Notes: generated by a model from the sequence alone, not told the origin. Positions 24,951 to 34,250 are shown, counted from the first letter of the stretch. The stretch is DNA of 64,000 nt from Vibrio mediterranei (GCF_900088415.1 NZ_FLLQ01000001.1:806001-870000); one strand, 5' to 3'. Numbers and translations: made by a program.

Positions 24951-25679
24951 GTGACGCAAACAAATAATAAAAAAACACTCTCCAACACAACTCAAAAAAG
25001 TACACAAACACTAAATAGTACGGATGCTTTAGCCATGATAGAGCATGGCGGGGATGTGACGCTTACAGTGACCACTCCCGTTGGCACCTCATTTCGTAGT
25101 GCGACTAAATTCATTGGTGCTCACTCCGATCATCGCATTCTGTTAGAAATCCCCAATATCGATGAAAGTGACCTTAAGTACTTTTTTCAAGAAGGCTTTT
25201 GGTTAATCGTTCGTGCTATCTCTCAACGTGGAGAAGGTGGTGTGGTTCAGTTCCGCTCCCAACTGTTGCATATCGTTGATGAGCCGCTATCACTAATCAT
25301 CCTGTCGATTCCCCAATCCATGCAGGTGACCAATCTCCGCAAGGAGCCACGATATGAGGTAAATTTGGGCGCACGTCTTTGTACTGGTGATACACAAGTT
25401 CGTTGTGAACTTCGTGACATGTCAAAAAGTGGATGCCGATTTATCTTACCAGCTCTTGGGAAGAGCTTGGTCGTTGGACAGGAAGTCGCCCTCAAAGTCG
25501 CCGCAGGTGGAGACAAAGACCGCTTCTTTCCTGCGCTATCAGGTTTAATTTGTAATCAGCAAAAGTCCAGCCACTACACTGGTTACGGAATAAAGTTTGA
25601 TGAAGAAGGAGAGAAGAACGCAAAAGAGCTGCTCTCTCACTTAAAATTTGATGGTACTAAACTCAAACTACGCGCCTAA
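24951..25679 (+). CDS. PilZ-domain c-di-GMP-binding protein (YcgR-like layout)
   Basis: The 242-residue protein combines an N-terminal YcgR-type beta domain (about 35-135) with a C-terminal PilZ domain (about 140-240). The c-di-GMP motifs are intact: RKEPRYEVNL (R-x4-R type) and DMSKSGCRF (D-x-S-x-x-G). Such proteins relay c-di-GMP to motility or surface functions. No flagellar genes are nearby. The likely start is GTG 24951 (MTQTNNKKTL) after a weak AGG; the first in-frame ATG comes only at residue 28, before the conserved region, so a shorter product is possible. Confidence 0.85.
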   Translation: MTQTNNKKTLSNTTQKSTQTLNSTDALAMIEHGGDVTLTVTTPVGTSFRSATKFIGAHSDHRILLEIPNIDESDLKYFFQEGFWLIVRAISQRGEGGVVQFRSQLLHIVDEPLSLIILSIPQSMQVTNLRKEPRYEVNLGARLCTGDTQVRCELRDMSKSGCRFILPALGKSLVVGQEVALKVAAGGDKDRFFPALSGLICNQQKSSHYTGYGIKFDEEGEKNAKELLSHLKFDGTKLKLRA

Positions 25680-25680
25680 A

Positions 25681-25709
25681 AAAGCCAAGTGATAACACTT
25701 GGCTTTCTC
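25681..25709. terminator. Bidirectional terminator between PilZ and Lon-like genes
   Basis: AAAGCCAAGTG and CACTTGGCTTT form a perfect eleven-base stem with a four-base loop, beginning directly after the PilZ stop. It serves the convergent gene pair. Confidence 0.88.
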
Positions 25710-25725
25710 TCCCGTGAGGGGCTAA

Positions 25726-28086
25726 CTACTTTCTAAGTGCGTTGAGCCTTGCTTGTGCGATGCCATAAACAGTATCTATAGGATAGCTGCCTTCCAATGA
25801 CGGTGTGCCCGCCTCTTTTCCGGTAAACAGTTCTATCGCTTCTGTCACATGATCAATCGCCCAAATATTAAATTCACCCTTATCAACCGCTTTAACGATA
25901 TCAGGTCTTAGCATTAGGTTATGAACGTTTGAACGAGGAATAATGACGCCTTGTTCAGAGGTTCTACCTTTAATGGCACAGACATCGAAGAAGCCTTCGA
26001 TCTTCTCATTCACACCACCAATAGGTTGAGATTCACCGAACTGGTTCATCGACCCAGTGATAGCGATGTCTTGTCGATTTGCCTGTCCTGAGAACGCCGA
26101 TACTACCGCACAAAACTCAGCCATACTCGCACTATCACCATCGACACCACCATACGACTGCTCAAAGGTGATGGTCGTGGTCAGCGGGACTTTAGCCGTC
26201 TTACCAAATACCGAAGACAAGTACGCCGTTAAGATCATCACCCCTTTTGAGTGAATACTGCCGCCCAAATCCACACTGCGCTCAATGTCGATAACATCAC
26301 CATCGCCGTAAGAGGTCGTAGCGGTAATGCGATTAGGTGCGCCAAACATATGATCGCTGGTTGTCAGAACCGAAAGCGCGTTCACTTGCCCAATGGCCGA
26401 TCCTTGGGTATGAATTAGCGTCGTGCCATTTACAAACCCTTCCATTACATTATCTTGTAAACGATTGACTCGCATCTGTTGGTATTCCAACGCTTGCTCA
26501 ACGTGCCCAGCTCGGATCAGGTTGGATTTGGCATTACGAGCCACATAGTTTGACTCTCGCAATAGATTCGCAATGTGTGCCGAGTGCAATGACAGTTTGT
26601 TTTGATCACCCGATAAACGAGAGCTATGCTCGATGATACGAGCTATCGCTTTACGGTCACAATGCAACATATTGTTGTCATGAACGATACTGGAGATAAA
26701 GCGGGCATAATGTAGCTCGGAGTCCGCGCTCCGCTGCATCTCATCTTCGAAATCAGCGGTCACTTTAAACAACTCACTAAATTCCGGATCGTAGTGTTGC
26801 AACAATTGGTAGGTACGATAATCACCAAACAAAATGATCTTTACGTCAAGAGGAATTGGCTGCGGATCAAGCGAAACCGTACCAGTCAGAGTGACTTCTT
26901 TCTCTAATGAGGTGAAACTTAATTGTCGTGAACGCAAAGCACGCTTCAAACCATCCCAGACATAAGGCTGCTCCAGTACTTTTACCGCATCCATTAACAG
27001 TACGCCGCCATTAGCACGATGTAAGCTGCCAGCTCGAATCAATGAGAAATCGGTAAATACTGTGCCTTTGTAAGTCGCCGTCTCGATATAGCCGAATAAT
27101 GAGTGATAGTTCGGGTTTTCTTCCACAATGATAGGAAAGTCGGAACAAGACTGCTTAACAATCAAGTTTACCTTGTAGCGACGCGGGAACTTCTTATCAA
27201 GGGAAGCAGACGCGATTTCGCCCTGCTCACTGCCCTCCTCTAAGAAAATATCAACGTTTTCACAGATGTCCTTTTGCAACTCTGTAAAGTACTTCTTGAT
27301 TTCAGTGTAACCGTTATACTCTTTCTTAAGCTTTTTAATCAGATGGCTAATAACACCAAGCGTCACTTCTTCATTAAGTTTTTGAATATTGTCGGTATAG
27401 GTTTCTTCCCAGTCGGTTAGCTCACGAGCCATTCCACGTAGGCTCACTTCCAACTCATCAATCGTTAAACCAAAGCGCTCCTGTTCATCATCCGGCAATT
27501 CTGCAAAACTTTCTTCTGTATGCAGTTCATCCTCGTTCATCGCTACAAATTGGTAGTCACCTTGAGGCGTAATGGTCAGGCTAATACCTTTCTCTTTAGC
27601 CTCTTCACTGAGTTTTTGTAACTCTACTTGCTGTTTCTTAGCGAGATCATTTTTAAGCTTATCAGCACGACCAAAGTAAAGTTCATTGTCGAACGCCATA
27701 GGTATGGCTTTTACTAGCTTGAGGATAAGTTTTTCAACATCTTTTTTTAGCCTCTCGCCGACACCGCAAGGCAACTTCAACACTTTAGGCGTTCGAGTAT
27801 CGGCAAAGTTAGCCACATAACACCAGTCATAGAGGTCACTGCTATCATGAGGATGGCGACTTAAATAACGTAAGATCATCGTACGTTTGCCCAGACCATT
27901 CTGGCCAATAGCGTAGATGTTGTAGCCTTTCTCTTTAATCGACATCGCAAACTCAACCGCTTTCTGAGCGCGTTCTTGTCCGACGATTTCATCAATTGGT
28001 GGAAGTTCTTTGGTGGATTTACAAGGCAGTTTTTCCAGTTCTGCTGCGTGGTATAGCTGTTTTGTTTCTAATCGTTGGATCGCCAT
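25726..28086 (-). CDS. Lon-family ATP-dependent protease (AAA+ with C-terminal Lon domain)
   Basis: The 786-residue protein has an AAA+ module whose Walker A is changed to GQNGLGKRT (residues about 60-70), a long helical insertion (about 150-270), a second AAA part with RANGGVLLMDAVKVL, and a C-terminal Lon protease domain. The catalytic dyad is visible: Ser in GVDGDSASMAEFCAVVSA and Lys in PIGGVNEKIEGFFDVC. This is the large Lon-like protease family seen beside canonical Lon in many proteobacteria; substrates are unknown. An AAGGAG ribosome site supports the start. Confidence 0.9.
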   Translation of the reverse strand: MAIQRLETKQLYHAAELEKLPCKSTKELPPIDEIVGQERAQKAVEFAMSIKEKGYNIYAIGQNGLGKRTMILRYLSRHPHDSSDLYDWCYVANFADTRTPKVLKLPCGVGERLKKDVEKLILKLVKAIPMAFDNELYFGRADKLKNDLAKKQQVELQKLSEEAKEKGISLTITPQGDYQFVAMNEDELHTEESFAELPDDEQERFGLTIDELEVSLRGMARELTDWEETYTDNIQKLNEEVTLGVISHLIKKLKKEYNGYTEIKKYFTELQKDICENVDIFLEEGSEQGEIASASLDKKFPRRYKVNLIVKQSCSDFPIIVEENPNYHSLFGYIETATYKGTVFTDFSLIRAGSLHRANGGVLLMDAVKVLEQPYVWDGLKRALRSRQLSFTSLEKEVTLTGTVSLDPQPIPLDVKIILFGDYRTYQLLQHYDPEFSELFKVTADFEDEMQRSADSELHYARFISSIVHDNNMLHCDRKAIARIIEHSSRLSGDQNKLSLHSAHIANLLRESNYVARNAKSNLIRAGHVEQALEYQQMRVNRLQDNVMEGFVNGTTLIHTQGSAIGQVNALSVLTTSDHMFGAPNRITATTSYGDGDVIDIERSVDLGGSIHSKGVMILTAYLSSVFGKTAKVPLTTTITFEQSYGGVDGDSASMAEFCAVVSAFSGQANRQDIAITGSMNQFGESQPIGGVNEKIEGFFDVCAIKGRTSEQGVIIPRSNVHNLMLRPDIVKAVDKGEFNIWAIDHVTEAIELFTGKEAGTPSLEGSYPIDTVYGIAQARLNALRK

Positions 28087-28213
28087 AACCAGCTCCTTAT
28101 CATTTCCTTCTTCACTTCAGTTTAGCCGAATTGGCTTTACAATTTAGTGACTTAGTAAGAAATTACGTTTAAGTGGTCAGTTTTTAGACAAAGCAGTAGT
28201 TTATAATAGAAGT

Positions 28214-28246
28214 GAAAAGTGCCAGAGTAAGGGTGTACTCTGGCAC
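28214..28246 (-). terminator. Intrinsic terminator of the universal stress protein gene
   Basis: On the minus strand GTGCCAGAGTA pairs with TACTCTGGCAC over eleven bases and is followed by TTTTC. Confidence 0.8.
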
Positions 28247-28259
28247 GCAGACAAGATGT

Positions 28260-28679
28260 TTAGCCAATAAACAGTAAGTCCATGGAGTTGTGCTTTCGAA
28301 GTTCAGATTCAGCGCCGGAGATCGCAGAGAAAAAGCTGTGCTCTTTACCAAACACAACTAGGTTCGCGTTCAATTCCTCAATCAGTTTAAGTAAGTGTTT
28401 CGTCACATTCCCTTCCGACATATGGATAGCACGAATGGGATAACTCGTTCCCTTGGCAAGCGCCATAAGCTCTTCAAACTTACGAAACTGTTCGGAGTCA
28501 TGAAAAGACGCTAACTCGACTTCAAGATCATTGAAGCTGTTATTGCCGATTCCTGGCTCAACATAAACAACATGTAAATCGGCGTTGTTTTGCTCTGCAA
28601 TAACACCAGCTTTCACCAATAATCGGTGAGAGCGCTCGTCAGCTGGGTCAAGCGCTAGAAGAATAGTTTGATAAAGCAT
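28260..28679 (-). CDS. Universal stress protein, UspA family
   Basis: The 139-residue protein begins YQTILLALDPADERSHRLLVKA, as Usp proteins do, and has the DLHVVYVEPG strand and a C-terminal ANLVVFGKEHSFFSAISGAESELRKHNSMDLLFI nucleotide-binding-like end (given here as landmarks of the fold). The usual G-x2-G-x9-G-S/T ATP motif is replaced by FGKEHSFFSAISGAESE, so ATP binding is doubtful and UspA-like non-ATP behaviour more likely. It lies downstream of nothing co-directional within 100 bases and is probably monocistronic. Confidence 0.85.
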   Translation of the reverse strand: MLYQTILLALDPADERSHRLLVKAGVIAEQNNADLHVVYVEPGIGNNSFNDLEVELASFHDSEQFRKFEELMALAKGTSYPIRAIHMSEGNVTKHLLKLIEELNANLVVFGKEHSFFSAISGAESELRKHNSMDLLFIG

Positions 28680-28781
28680 GGTTTCGTCCCGTTAAGATAC
28701 CTACCTATAATTTCGGTCTTAACACGATAAAACTCAAGATATTAGTGAATTAATTCCAGCAAGCTAAGTTTACATATTCGC

Positions 28782-29291
28782 TCAAGTTTCTTTGCTAGGC
28801 TGACATTCCAGGCGATATAATCGATACACGGTGGTCGATAATACGATGGCATTAAATGTGTCGTTTAGCATCCCACCATAAGAACCTACTATCACCGCGT
28901 TAACCAACCAAATTAACGTGCATAGTAAAAACGCCAATCGCATTTTTAAACCATGCCCAAGAAATAGTGCCCAACAACTCAACGAGGACGCCAGCCAAGG
29001 TAGAAGATCCTTCGCCTCCGAGTAATAGGTGATGGTCATTACGGTTTGGATAGCCAAAAATAACCAAAACATAGGCGCGCCTTTAAGCCTCAAAGAGACA
29101 AATGCACGCACCGAATTGATCAATAGATTAATGGCAGCAACCACGGCCCCCATAAAAAAGTAATGGGTCGAAAACAGCAAGCAAGAGCAACAAATAAGGG
29201 CTCGCATTCTATTATCATTGACGGTACTCCCTGCTAAGAGGTTGATACCAAACGCCATAAACCCTAATGCTTGTATTAGTTCACTGCTCAC
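28782..29291 (-). CDS. YgjV-family inner-membrane protein
   Basis: A 169-residue polytopic protein with about five to six membrane helices, beginning ELIQALGFMAFGINLLAGST and ending before CQPSKET. The pattern matches the YgjV family (DUF of bacterial inner-membrane proteins); its function is not known. The start is GTG at 29291 after GAGAG. No operon partner is evident. Confidence 0.75.
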   Translation of the reverse strand: MSSELIQALGFMAFGINLLAGSTVNDNRMRALICCSCLLFSTHYFFMGAVVAAINLLINSVRAFVSLRLKGAPMFWLFLAIQTVMTITYYSEAKDLLPWLASSLSCWALFLGHGLKMRLAFLLCTLIWLVNAVIVGSYGGMLNDTFNAIVLSTTVYRLYRLECQPSKET

Positions 29292-29387
29292 ATAGCTCTC
29301 GTTAATTGTTTTTATTAAAACACTATTATGTCACTAGTCTTGAAACGGTATTGTGATTAACAGCTAGGCGTTATCCATTCCTTACAT

Positions 29388-30185
29388 TTAAAACTCGGCT
29401 CCTTTTTGTTGCAAATAACGCAGACATCTGAAGTTACTATTGGTATGCAGATTTGGTTCTGAAAGCGGGTTATTAAGCAGTTGAGTACTGTGACCTCGAT
29501 AGAAACTTACATTGCCAATTTGTTCCGTTTTTTCCAAATAGATATCTCGCAAAAAACACTCCAGGCTAGATGCATGAACCAATACGTGAAGCTCACAACC
29601 AATGCAGAGCTCTAGAATGGTGTTGGTCAAACAAATGCGAACCTCTTCCGATAGAGCTCCGTAGCTGGCAAGGGAAAATACGCCGTTTTCAATGGAGAAA
29701 ATCGCATGCCCAATAATAGCGCCACCATGCAATAGCCGCAGCACCTGAGGCCGCTGAATATTCATCTTATTCAATACACGTTCAAGAGGTAACGAGAATA
29801 TTTTTGAGTGGCCCTGCAGGATAAGTTGCTGACTACTATCGTCCAACATATCCCAATGCGTTACTACCTGTTTATCAACGGTAAAATTATAAAGGCACTG
29901 CTGGGCCAATAGATTATCTTTATTTTTAAGTGCTTTTGAAATAATCGCAGTTTCGGCGTCTTCATAAACATAATCTTGAGAGAAAAAGCTGGCGATACCA
30001 ATTCGTCTTAATAGAGAAGGCTCAACATTTCCCCTCTCCCAATGGCTAACCATACTCTGGCTCACATTCTGATATAGCTTATGAGAGGTAGACAATTGGT
30101 CAGTTAACTCTGTTTGGGATAATTTACATTGTTTTCTGAAATAACGCATCGCCTCGGAAAATGTTTGGCGGCTAAACGAATTCAT
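29388..30185 (-). CDS. XRE-type helix-turn-helix regulator with unrecognised C-terminal domain
   Basis: Start ATG 30185 (MNSFSRQTFSEAMRYFRKQC) is favoured by GAGG five bases ahead. Residues about 8-65 are a Cro/CI-type helix-turn-helix (CKLSQTELTDQLS ... QSMVSHWERGNVEPSLLRRI). The remaining 200 residues, with SFFSQDYVYEDAETAII, RPQVLRLLHGGAIIGHAIFS and an IGCELHVLVHASSLECFLRD stretch, look like a compact alpha/beta ligand or acetyltransferase-like fold that I cannot identify. It is divergent from the repeat-containing membrane protein gene, which it may control. Confidence 0.75.
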   Translation of the reverse strand: MNSFSRQTFSEAMRYFRKQCKLSQTELTDQLSTSHKLYQNVSQSMVSHWERGNVEPSLLRRIGIASFFSQDYVYEDAETAIISKALKNKDNLLAQQCLYNFTVDKQVVTHWDMLDDSSQQLILQGHSKIFSLPLERVLNKMNIQRPQVLRLLHGGAIIGHAIFSIENGVFSLASYGALSEEVRICLTNTILELCIGCELHVLVHASSLECFLRDIYLEKTEQIGNVSFYRGHSTQLLNNPLSEPNLHTNSNFRCLRYLQQKGAEF

Positions 30186-30465
30186 ATAACCTCGAATCAT
30201 TATTATTAGATTTATTAGTAATAGATAAAACTCACACTAAACCGCAGTCATCAAACTGAAGTTTGCAGCTAGCAACTCAAGTCTTTTTGTTATTCGTTTT
30301 GTTCGTCATAGTGATGCGCTGGTCACCCATCATAACACCCAATCATCTTTCAATGAGAAGCAGACAAAAAAACTTTTCTACCCTAGCATTTAACCTACCA
30401 TTTACTCCTAAAATCACATCAGTTATGTTGTTTGTTATGCAGGATTGATGTGATAGGTTTAATAC

Positions 30466-31374
30466 ATGGAAAAGTTTGTGGCGGCGTCCAAGTTCGCCTT
30501 TTCGATTGCTTTGATTGTGATGGCAGCGTCCATCTATAACTTTACGCAGGAAGCGAGACAACTCAGACTCGAGCTTCCAACGCTACTGGCACAAGTTGAC
30601 TCGACTGCTCAGAGAATCACCCCTGTCATTCAAGAAATAAAAAATATCCAAGAAATTGTGCCTCAAATTCTGGCTCAAAGTGAAGAGTACCAGAGACTTA
30701 TTCCAGAAGTCCTAAAACGAATCGACGATGTCAATCAGCAGGTTCCGGTAATTGTCACTGAGGTCGCCCAAGTGCGTGAAGCCATTCCCCCCATTCTCAA
30801 TGAATCTCAAAAATGGCATCAGTCTGTACCCGATATATTGGCAGAAGTGGATAAAACCAATACAACAGTTCGCCAAACAAACCAGCAAATCGCCTCGACA
30901 AATAAACAAATTCCGCTCATTTTGTCGGAAAGTGCAGCTCTAAGAAAAGAAGTACCTGATATTCTTTCTCAAGCAGAAGGCCTTGTTGAGCAAGCTGAAC
31001 AGGCCGGAAGAGAAGCGAGTAAAGGTGCAGTCTCCGGAGTCATTGGTGGTATTTTAAGTTCCCCTTTTCAATTGGTTGATAAAATAACCGAAGTGTCGGC
31101 TGATACGTTTGGGCTAAAAGAGAGCGACAGCTACACCAAGAAAGATAAAGAACTTCATAAAGAAGCAGTCGAAGCCCTAGTTAAAAATCCAAAATCAGGT
31201 AAATCGAAGACATGGAGTAACCGTTCCTCCGGTAATTCAGGCGTCGTTAGTATTCAATCAATGAAAGACTCGAGTGAATCGCGCTGCTTCACCATACTGA
31301 GTCGACTCACCATTGCCTCTGGCCCAGATAAAGGCACACACAGCGTAACAACAGATAAATGTATAAAACTCTAG
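30466..31374 (+). CDS. Membrane-anchored coiled-coil protein with 14-residue proline repeats
   Basis: A 302-residue protein of unknown family. Residues 8-25 are a single N-terminal membrane anchor (FAFSIALIVMAASIYNF). Residues about 37-172 are helical with a proline recurring mostly every 14 residues in the form (V/I)P-x-(I/L/V)-(L/V): VPQIL, IPEVL, VPVIV, IPPIL, VPDIL, a 28-residue double step, IPLIL, VPDIL. A glycine-rich GAVSGVIGGILSS segment follows at about 190, then a charged region and a cysteine-containing beta-like end. It probably projects into the periplasm as a kinked rod. A GNAT gene follows after eight bases. Confidence 0.7.
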   Translation: MEKFVAASKFAFSIALIVMAASIYNFTQEARQLRLELPTLLAQVDSTAQRITPVIQEIKNIQEIVPQILAQSEEYQRLIPEVLKRIDDVNQQVPVIVTEVAQVREAIPPILNESQKWHQSVPDILAEVDKTNTTVRQTNQQIASTNKQIPLILSESAALRKEVPDILSQAEGLVEQAEQAGREASKGAVSGVIGGILSSPFQLVDKITEVSADTFGLKESDSYTKKDKELHKEAVEALVKNPKSGKSKTWSNRSSGNSGVVSIQSMKDSSESRCFTILSRLTIASGPDKGTHSVTTDKCIKL

Positions 31375-31382
31375 GAAGTATC

Positions 31383-31910
31383 GTGACAGACATTAAATAC
31401 ATACTTGATGACAACGTAGACGACACCATCAACCAACAGTTGATCGCTTTATTAAGTCGCTGTTTTACCAAGCCCAGCGATGAGCGTTTTAAGGTGCAAC
31501 GCTACTACAATGAGATGCCACAACATCGTTGGTATATTAAGTCACCATCGGGAGACGCCATTATTGCTCATCTGGCGGTACATGAGAAAACAGCTCGTAT
31601 TGGCTCACAAAAAGCCTTGATTGGCGGCGTTGCTGAGGTGTGCGTGCATCCGGATTATCGAGGTCATGGGTATGTGAAGTTGTTGTTAAAACAGGCTCAT
31701 AACTGGATGGCGCAGCAAGGCTATGTCTATTCGGTATTATTTGGGAGAGACGAAGTATACAGCTCTAGCGGCTATGAACGCGTCACTAATCTTTACCTAG
31801 TTGGAGAAGAGACTCCGCCGCGAGCCACTTCAGTCTCAGCCATGATTGCTCCGCTAACTGATAAGAAATGGCCACGATTCAACGTAGAGCTAAAAGGCTT
31901 AGCATTCTAG
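31383..31910 (+). CDS. GNAT-family acetyltransferase
   Basis: A 175-residue N-acetyltransferase starting at GTG 31383 (MTDIKYILDD) with AGGAAGT just upstream. The acetyl-CoA region VAEVCVHPDYRGHGYVKLLL carries the R/Q-x-x-G-x-G/A motif as RGHGYV, and FGRDEVYSSSGYERV corresponds to the C-terminal GNAT element of the Eis/YhbS-like group. Substrate unknown. It starts eight bases after the coiled-coil gene and is probably co-transcribed. Confidence 0.85.
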   Translation: MTDIKYILDDNVDDTINQQLIALLSRCFTKPSDERFKVQRYYNEMPQHRWYIKSPSGDAIIAHLAVHEKTARIGSQKALIGGVAEVCVHPDYRGHGYVKLLLKQAHNWMAQQGYVYSVLFGRDEVYSSSGYERVTNLYLVGEETPPRATSVSAMIAPLTDKKWPRFNVELKGLAF

Positions 31911-32302
31911 TTCTGCCATTCTTTTAGCAGTAAACAAGCTTAACGTTTGAACAAGATGACCTCGGTGGCTAACTCATGCGGCGTAATTTGCTCAGGGTTA
32001 TTGATATAACTCTTGAGGCCAAGCTGCCTCCTCTGCCGCACTTAGATTGCAACTGAATCGTGAGCTAAAAGCCGATTGATATGTTCGGGAGTAAACTAGA
32101 TATCGGCTCCTCTATTAATGATATAACCCAACATCTTTAATCCGCCACCGCATTTATTATCAATAGGTTAGTTCAGATATTCGTGACTAGAGATTAGCGC
32201 CACTTAATGGCTAAACGATGACTTCAATCACTGCTAAGTGATCGATAGAAAACTCAACACGTAACAGAGCTCTGCCTATATGAACAAACAAGGAATGCAA
32301 CT
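31911..32302. other. Intergenic region before the fasciclin gene
   Basis: About 390 bases without an intact gene. The minus strand at 31940-32041 holds a short open stretch that may be a gene remnant (listed separately). A GCCGAT/ATCGGC inverted repeat spans about 32070-32107 with a long loop. An AAGGAA ribosome site precedes the fasciclin start. I see no clear terminator after the GNAT gene. Confidence 0.4.
31940..32041 (-). pseudogene. Possible 3' gene remnant (33 codons)
   Basis: On the minus strand a frame without an upstream ribosome site reads VRQRRQLGLKSYINNPEQIT and ends PHELATEVILFKR then TAA. The composition looks like a natural protein C-terminus, and an adjacent frame reads SAAEEAAWPQELYQ, suggesting a decayed, frameshifted coding region. 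The parent family is not recognised, and chance cannot be excluded. Confidence 0.25.
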
Positions 32303-32791
32303 ATGAAATACCTCATATCTCGCGTGATAACCTTTTTTTCTGTGCTTCTGTTTTCGTTTTCGGCTAGTGCAGGACATCATGGAAAGGACATTGTCGACGT
32401 CGCCTCTGAAAATGGCTCGTTCACTACTCTCGTTGCTGCGGTTCAAGCAGCAGGATTAGTCGATACACTCAAAGGCCCCGGTCCATTCACTGTCTTCGCT
32501 CCAACCGACGAAGCCTTTGCTAAATTGCCAGCAGGTACGGTTGAAGGTTTGTTAAAGCCAGAAAACAAAGACAAGTTAGTCGCGATACTCACTTATCATG
32601 TCGTTCCTGGTAAAGTAATGGCAGCTGACGTCATGGGGCTCGACAAGGCAACTACCGTTCAAGGGCAAGACATCATGATTACTAAGAAGGATGGTAAGGT
32701 AATGGTAGATAATGCAACGGTTGTTGCTACCGACGTGATGGCGAAGAATGGTGTAATTCACGTCATAGATACGGTAATCATGCCGAAATAA
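32303..32791 (+). CDS. Exported fasciclin-domain protein
   Basis: A 162-residue precursor with a signal peptide ([20 protein letters not shown], cleaved after SASA) and one fasciclin (FAS1) domain: [20 protein letters not shown], the hallmark [29 protein letters not shown] and the final [13 protein letters not shown]. Single-domain FAS1 proteins are secreted or periplasmic and linked to adhesion; the precise role here is unknown. The start follows AAGGAATGCAACT. A hairpin lies 17 bases after the stop. Confidence 0.92.
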   Translation: MKYLISRVITFFSVLLFSFSASAGHHGKDIVDVASENGSFTTLVAAVQAAGLVDTLKGPGPFTVFAPTDEAFAKLPAGTVEGLLKPENKDKLVAILTYHVVPGKVMAADVMGLDKATTVQGQDIMITKKDGKVMVDNATVVATDVMAKNGVIHVIDTVIMPK

Positions 32792-32807
32792 ACTCAGGAT
32801 AATTTTG

Positions 32808-32837
32808 AGTAGGTGGCCAAGACAACGACCACCTACT
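32808..32837. terminator. Hairpin after the fasciclin gene
   Basis: AGTAGGTGG and CCACCTACT pair over nine bases with a 12-base loop between convergent genes. The T tract is poor, so it is a moderate candidate terminator. Confidence 0.5.
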
Positions 32838-32865
32838 TCTGGCTACCTCTCAACAAATCAGTGCG

Positions 32866-33441
32866 CTAATTGGCTCTAGAAGGAATTAAGTTGAGCATTG
32901 ACGTAATGATTCTTTCCATTTCATGTTGCAGATTTGGGTCATCAATGCGCCCCTCAGTAGGCCCCTGCGCCAACACTCGCCAACGTGGGAAATCGCCAAC
33001 TGGGGCAAAAGCGGCGACGTAGACACTGCCTTTCTCACCTTCCTCACCAGGTTTTGCCTGCACCTTAATACCGGTAGATATTTGGGTCGATTCAAAGATC
33101 TCTTGATCGTTCATACCAGATTCCGTCGCAATTCCGAAATCCATGAACATATTAGGACGTTGAGAAGAGGAAACTTGAACATAACCCTTGTTGGCAAGCT
33201 CTTTATCAATAAGATCTTTAATAACTTTGAGATACTTTTCGCCATCAACATTATCCGATACTCTCGCCACAGCAGAGTCTGGTCTCCACGCGTAAGTTGC
33301 AACACCTTGTGTTGGCAGAAAAGAGAAATCGCCAGTGGTAGCAATACCATAGGATAAATTGGGTTGCGGTGAGATAGTAGTGGTTGTACAACCAACAAGT
33401 GCTAATCCAGCAATCAGTAATAGGGATAGTTTCTTCATCAT
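32866..33441 (-). CDS. DUF4136-type lipoprotein
   Basis: A 191-residue lipoprotein: the signal MKKLSLLLIAGLALVGC carries the lipobox LVGC, so the mature N-terminal Cys should be acylated. The body (YAWRPDSAVARV ... YLKVIKDLIDKELANKGYVQ ... PNMFMDFGIATES) matches the DUF4136 family, envelope lipoproteins of unknown function. Residue after the Cys is Thr, so outer-membrane sorting is expected. No co-directional partner nearby. Confidence 0.82.
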   Translation of the reverse strand: MMKKLSLLLIAGLALVGCTTTTISPQPNLSYGIATTGDFSFLPTQGVATYAWRPDSAVARVSDNVDGEKYLKVIKDLIDKELANKGYVQVSSSQRPNMFMDFGIATESGMNDQEIFESTQISTGIKVQAKPGEEGEKGSVYVAAFAPVGDFPRWRVLAQGPTEGRIDDPNLQHEMERIITSMLNLIPSRAN

Positions 33442-33530
33442 CTCGTCACTCTTCTATTAGCCTTTCCGTTACAATACTAAATGACTCTATAAAGAATGAC
33501 ACCGTTTTTCATGCATTAACGATGAGTTTT

Positions 33531-34250
33531 CTACTCAAATACAGCGCGATACGAGATACCTTCCAATCGCTTTCTCAGGCTTTGTGCCGTACCTTGGTTA
33601 TCGTCAAAGTTGGAGAGTACGCGCTCTAAATCAAAACCCTCCCCATAATAGGCCTTGTTAAGTTCATCATTTAAGGACAGTTGAAACGTATCAATACTGC
33701 CACCAAAATAAAGCCCTTTGTTTTCAGATACCATCATGGCACTGATTCCACTCGTTCCACCAATCACTTTGCCACTGACACCTTTACCAACAGTCAGGTC
33801 TGCCGTTCCCCCTAATTTGACTGGCTGATGCTGTAAAGTAGACAGCACATCATTTGAAAGCACAACACCTACGCCGCTGAGAGACTGGGCTCCGGCCAAA
33901 AGCCCAAACATAAAGCTGTTGAAATTGATAAAAACCGGCTGACTCCAATGGTGTGCTTGTCTGGTCATTAATATGCCCTGACCTCTTTGCATGCCTAGTA
34001 AAAAACCGCCTTGTCCACCGGAAGGGAAAATCACGATGGCTTTAGCAACACCAGTGAGATTTTTAACCGAGTCCCAATGAGATGTTGAGTCGAACTGGTC
34101 AATTTTCTCAGCAGAATCAACAATGATAGCGTGGGCTTGACGAGAAGATTTGTTATCTGATGATTCAATAGCATATGCCCTAGCCGGTAGCACCAAAGCT
34201 AACAGGGCGAAGGAAAGTAACATTGATAGAGTGCGATGAGTTAACGACAT
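33531..34250 (-). CDS. SYLF-domain (lipid-binding) exported protein
   Basis: Start ATG 34250 (MSLTHRTLSMLLSFALLALV) gives a proper signal peptide ending ARAYA; an upstream TTG in frame adds a second hydrophobic stretch and is unlikely. The mature 215 residues match the SYLF/Ysc84 domain: GVAKAIVIFPSGGQGGFLLG, WSQPVFINFNSFMFGLLAGA, GSIDTFQLSLNDELNKAYYG-like sequence at the end. SYLF domains bind phosphoinositides in eukaryotes; bacterial members are periplasmic with no settled function. Confidence 0.85.
   Translation of the reverse strand: MSLTHRTLSMLLSFALLALVLPARAYAIESSDNKSSRQAHAIIVDSAEKIDQFDSTSHWDSVKNLTGVAKAIVIFPSGGQGGFLLGMQRGQGILMTRQAHHWSQPVFINFNSFMFGLLAGAQSLSGVGVVLSNDVLSTLQHQPVKLGGTADLTVGKGVSGKVIGGTSGISAMMVSENKGLYFGGSIDTFQLSLNDELNKAYYGEGFDLERVLSNFDDNQGTAQSLRKRLEGISYRAVFE

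Noticed and set aside
30263..30448. 61-codon hydrophobic ORF on the plus strand upstream of the proline-repeat gene
   Set aside because: It begins with TTG without a ribosome site and lies in promoter sequence.
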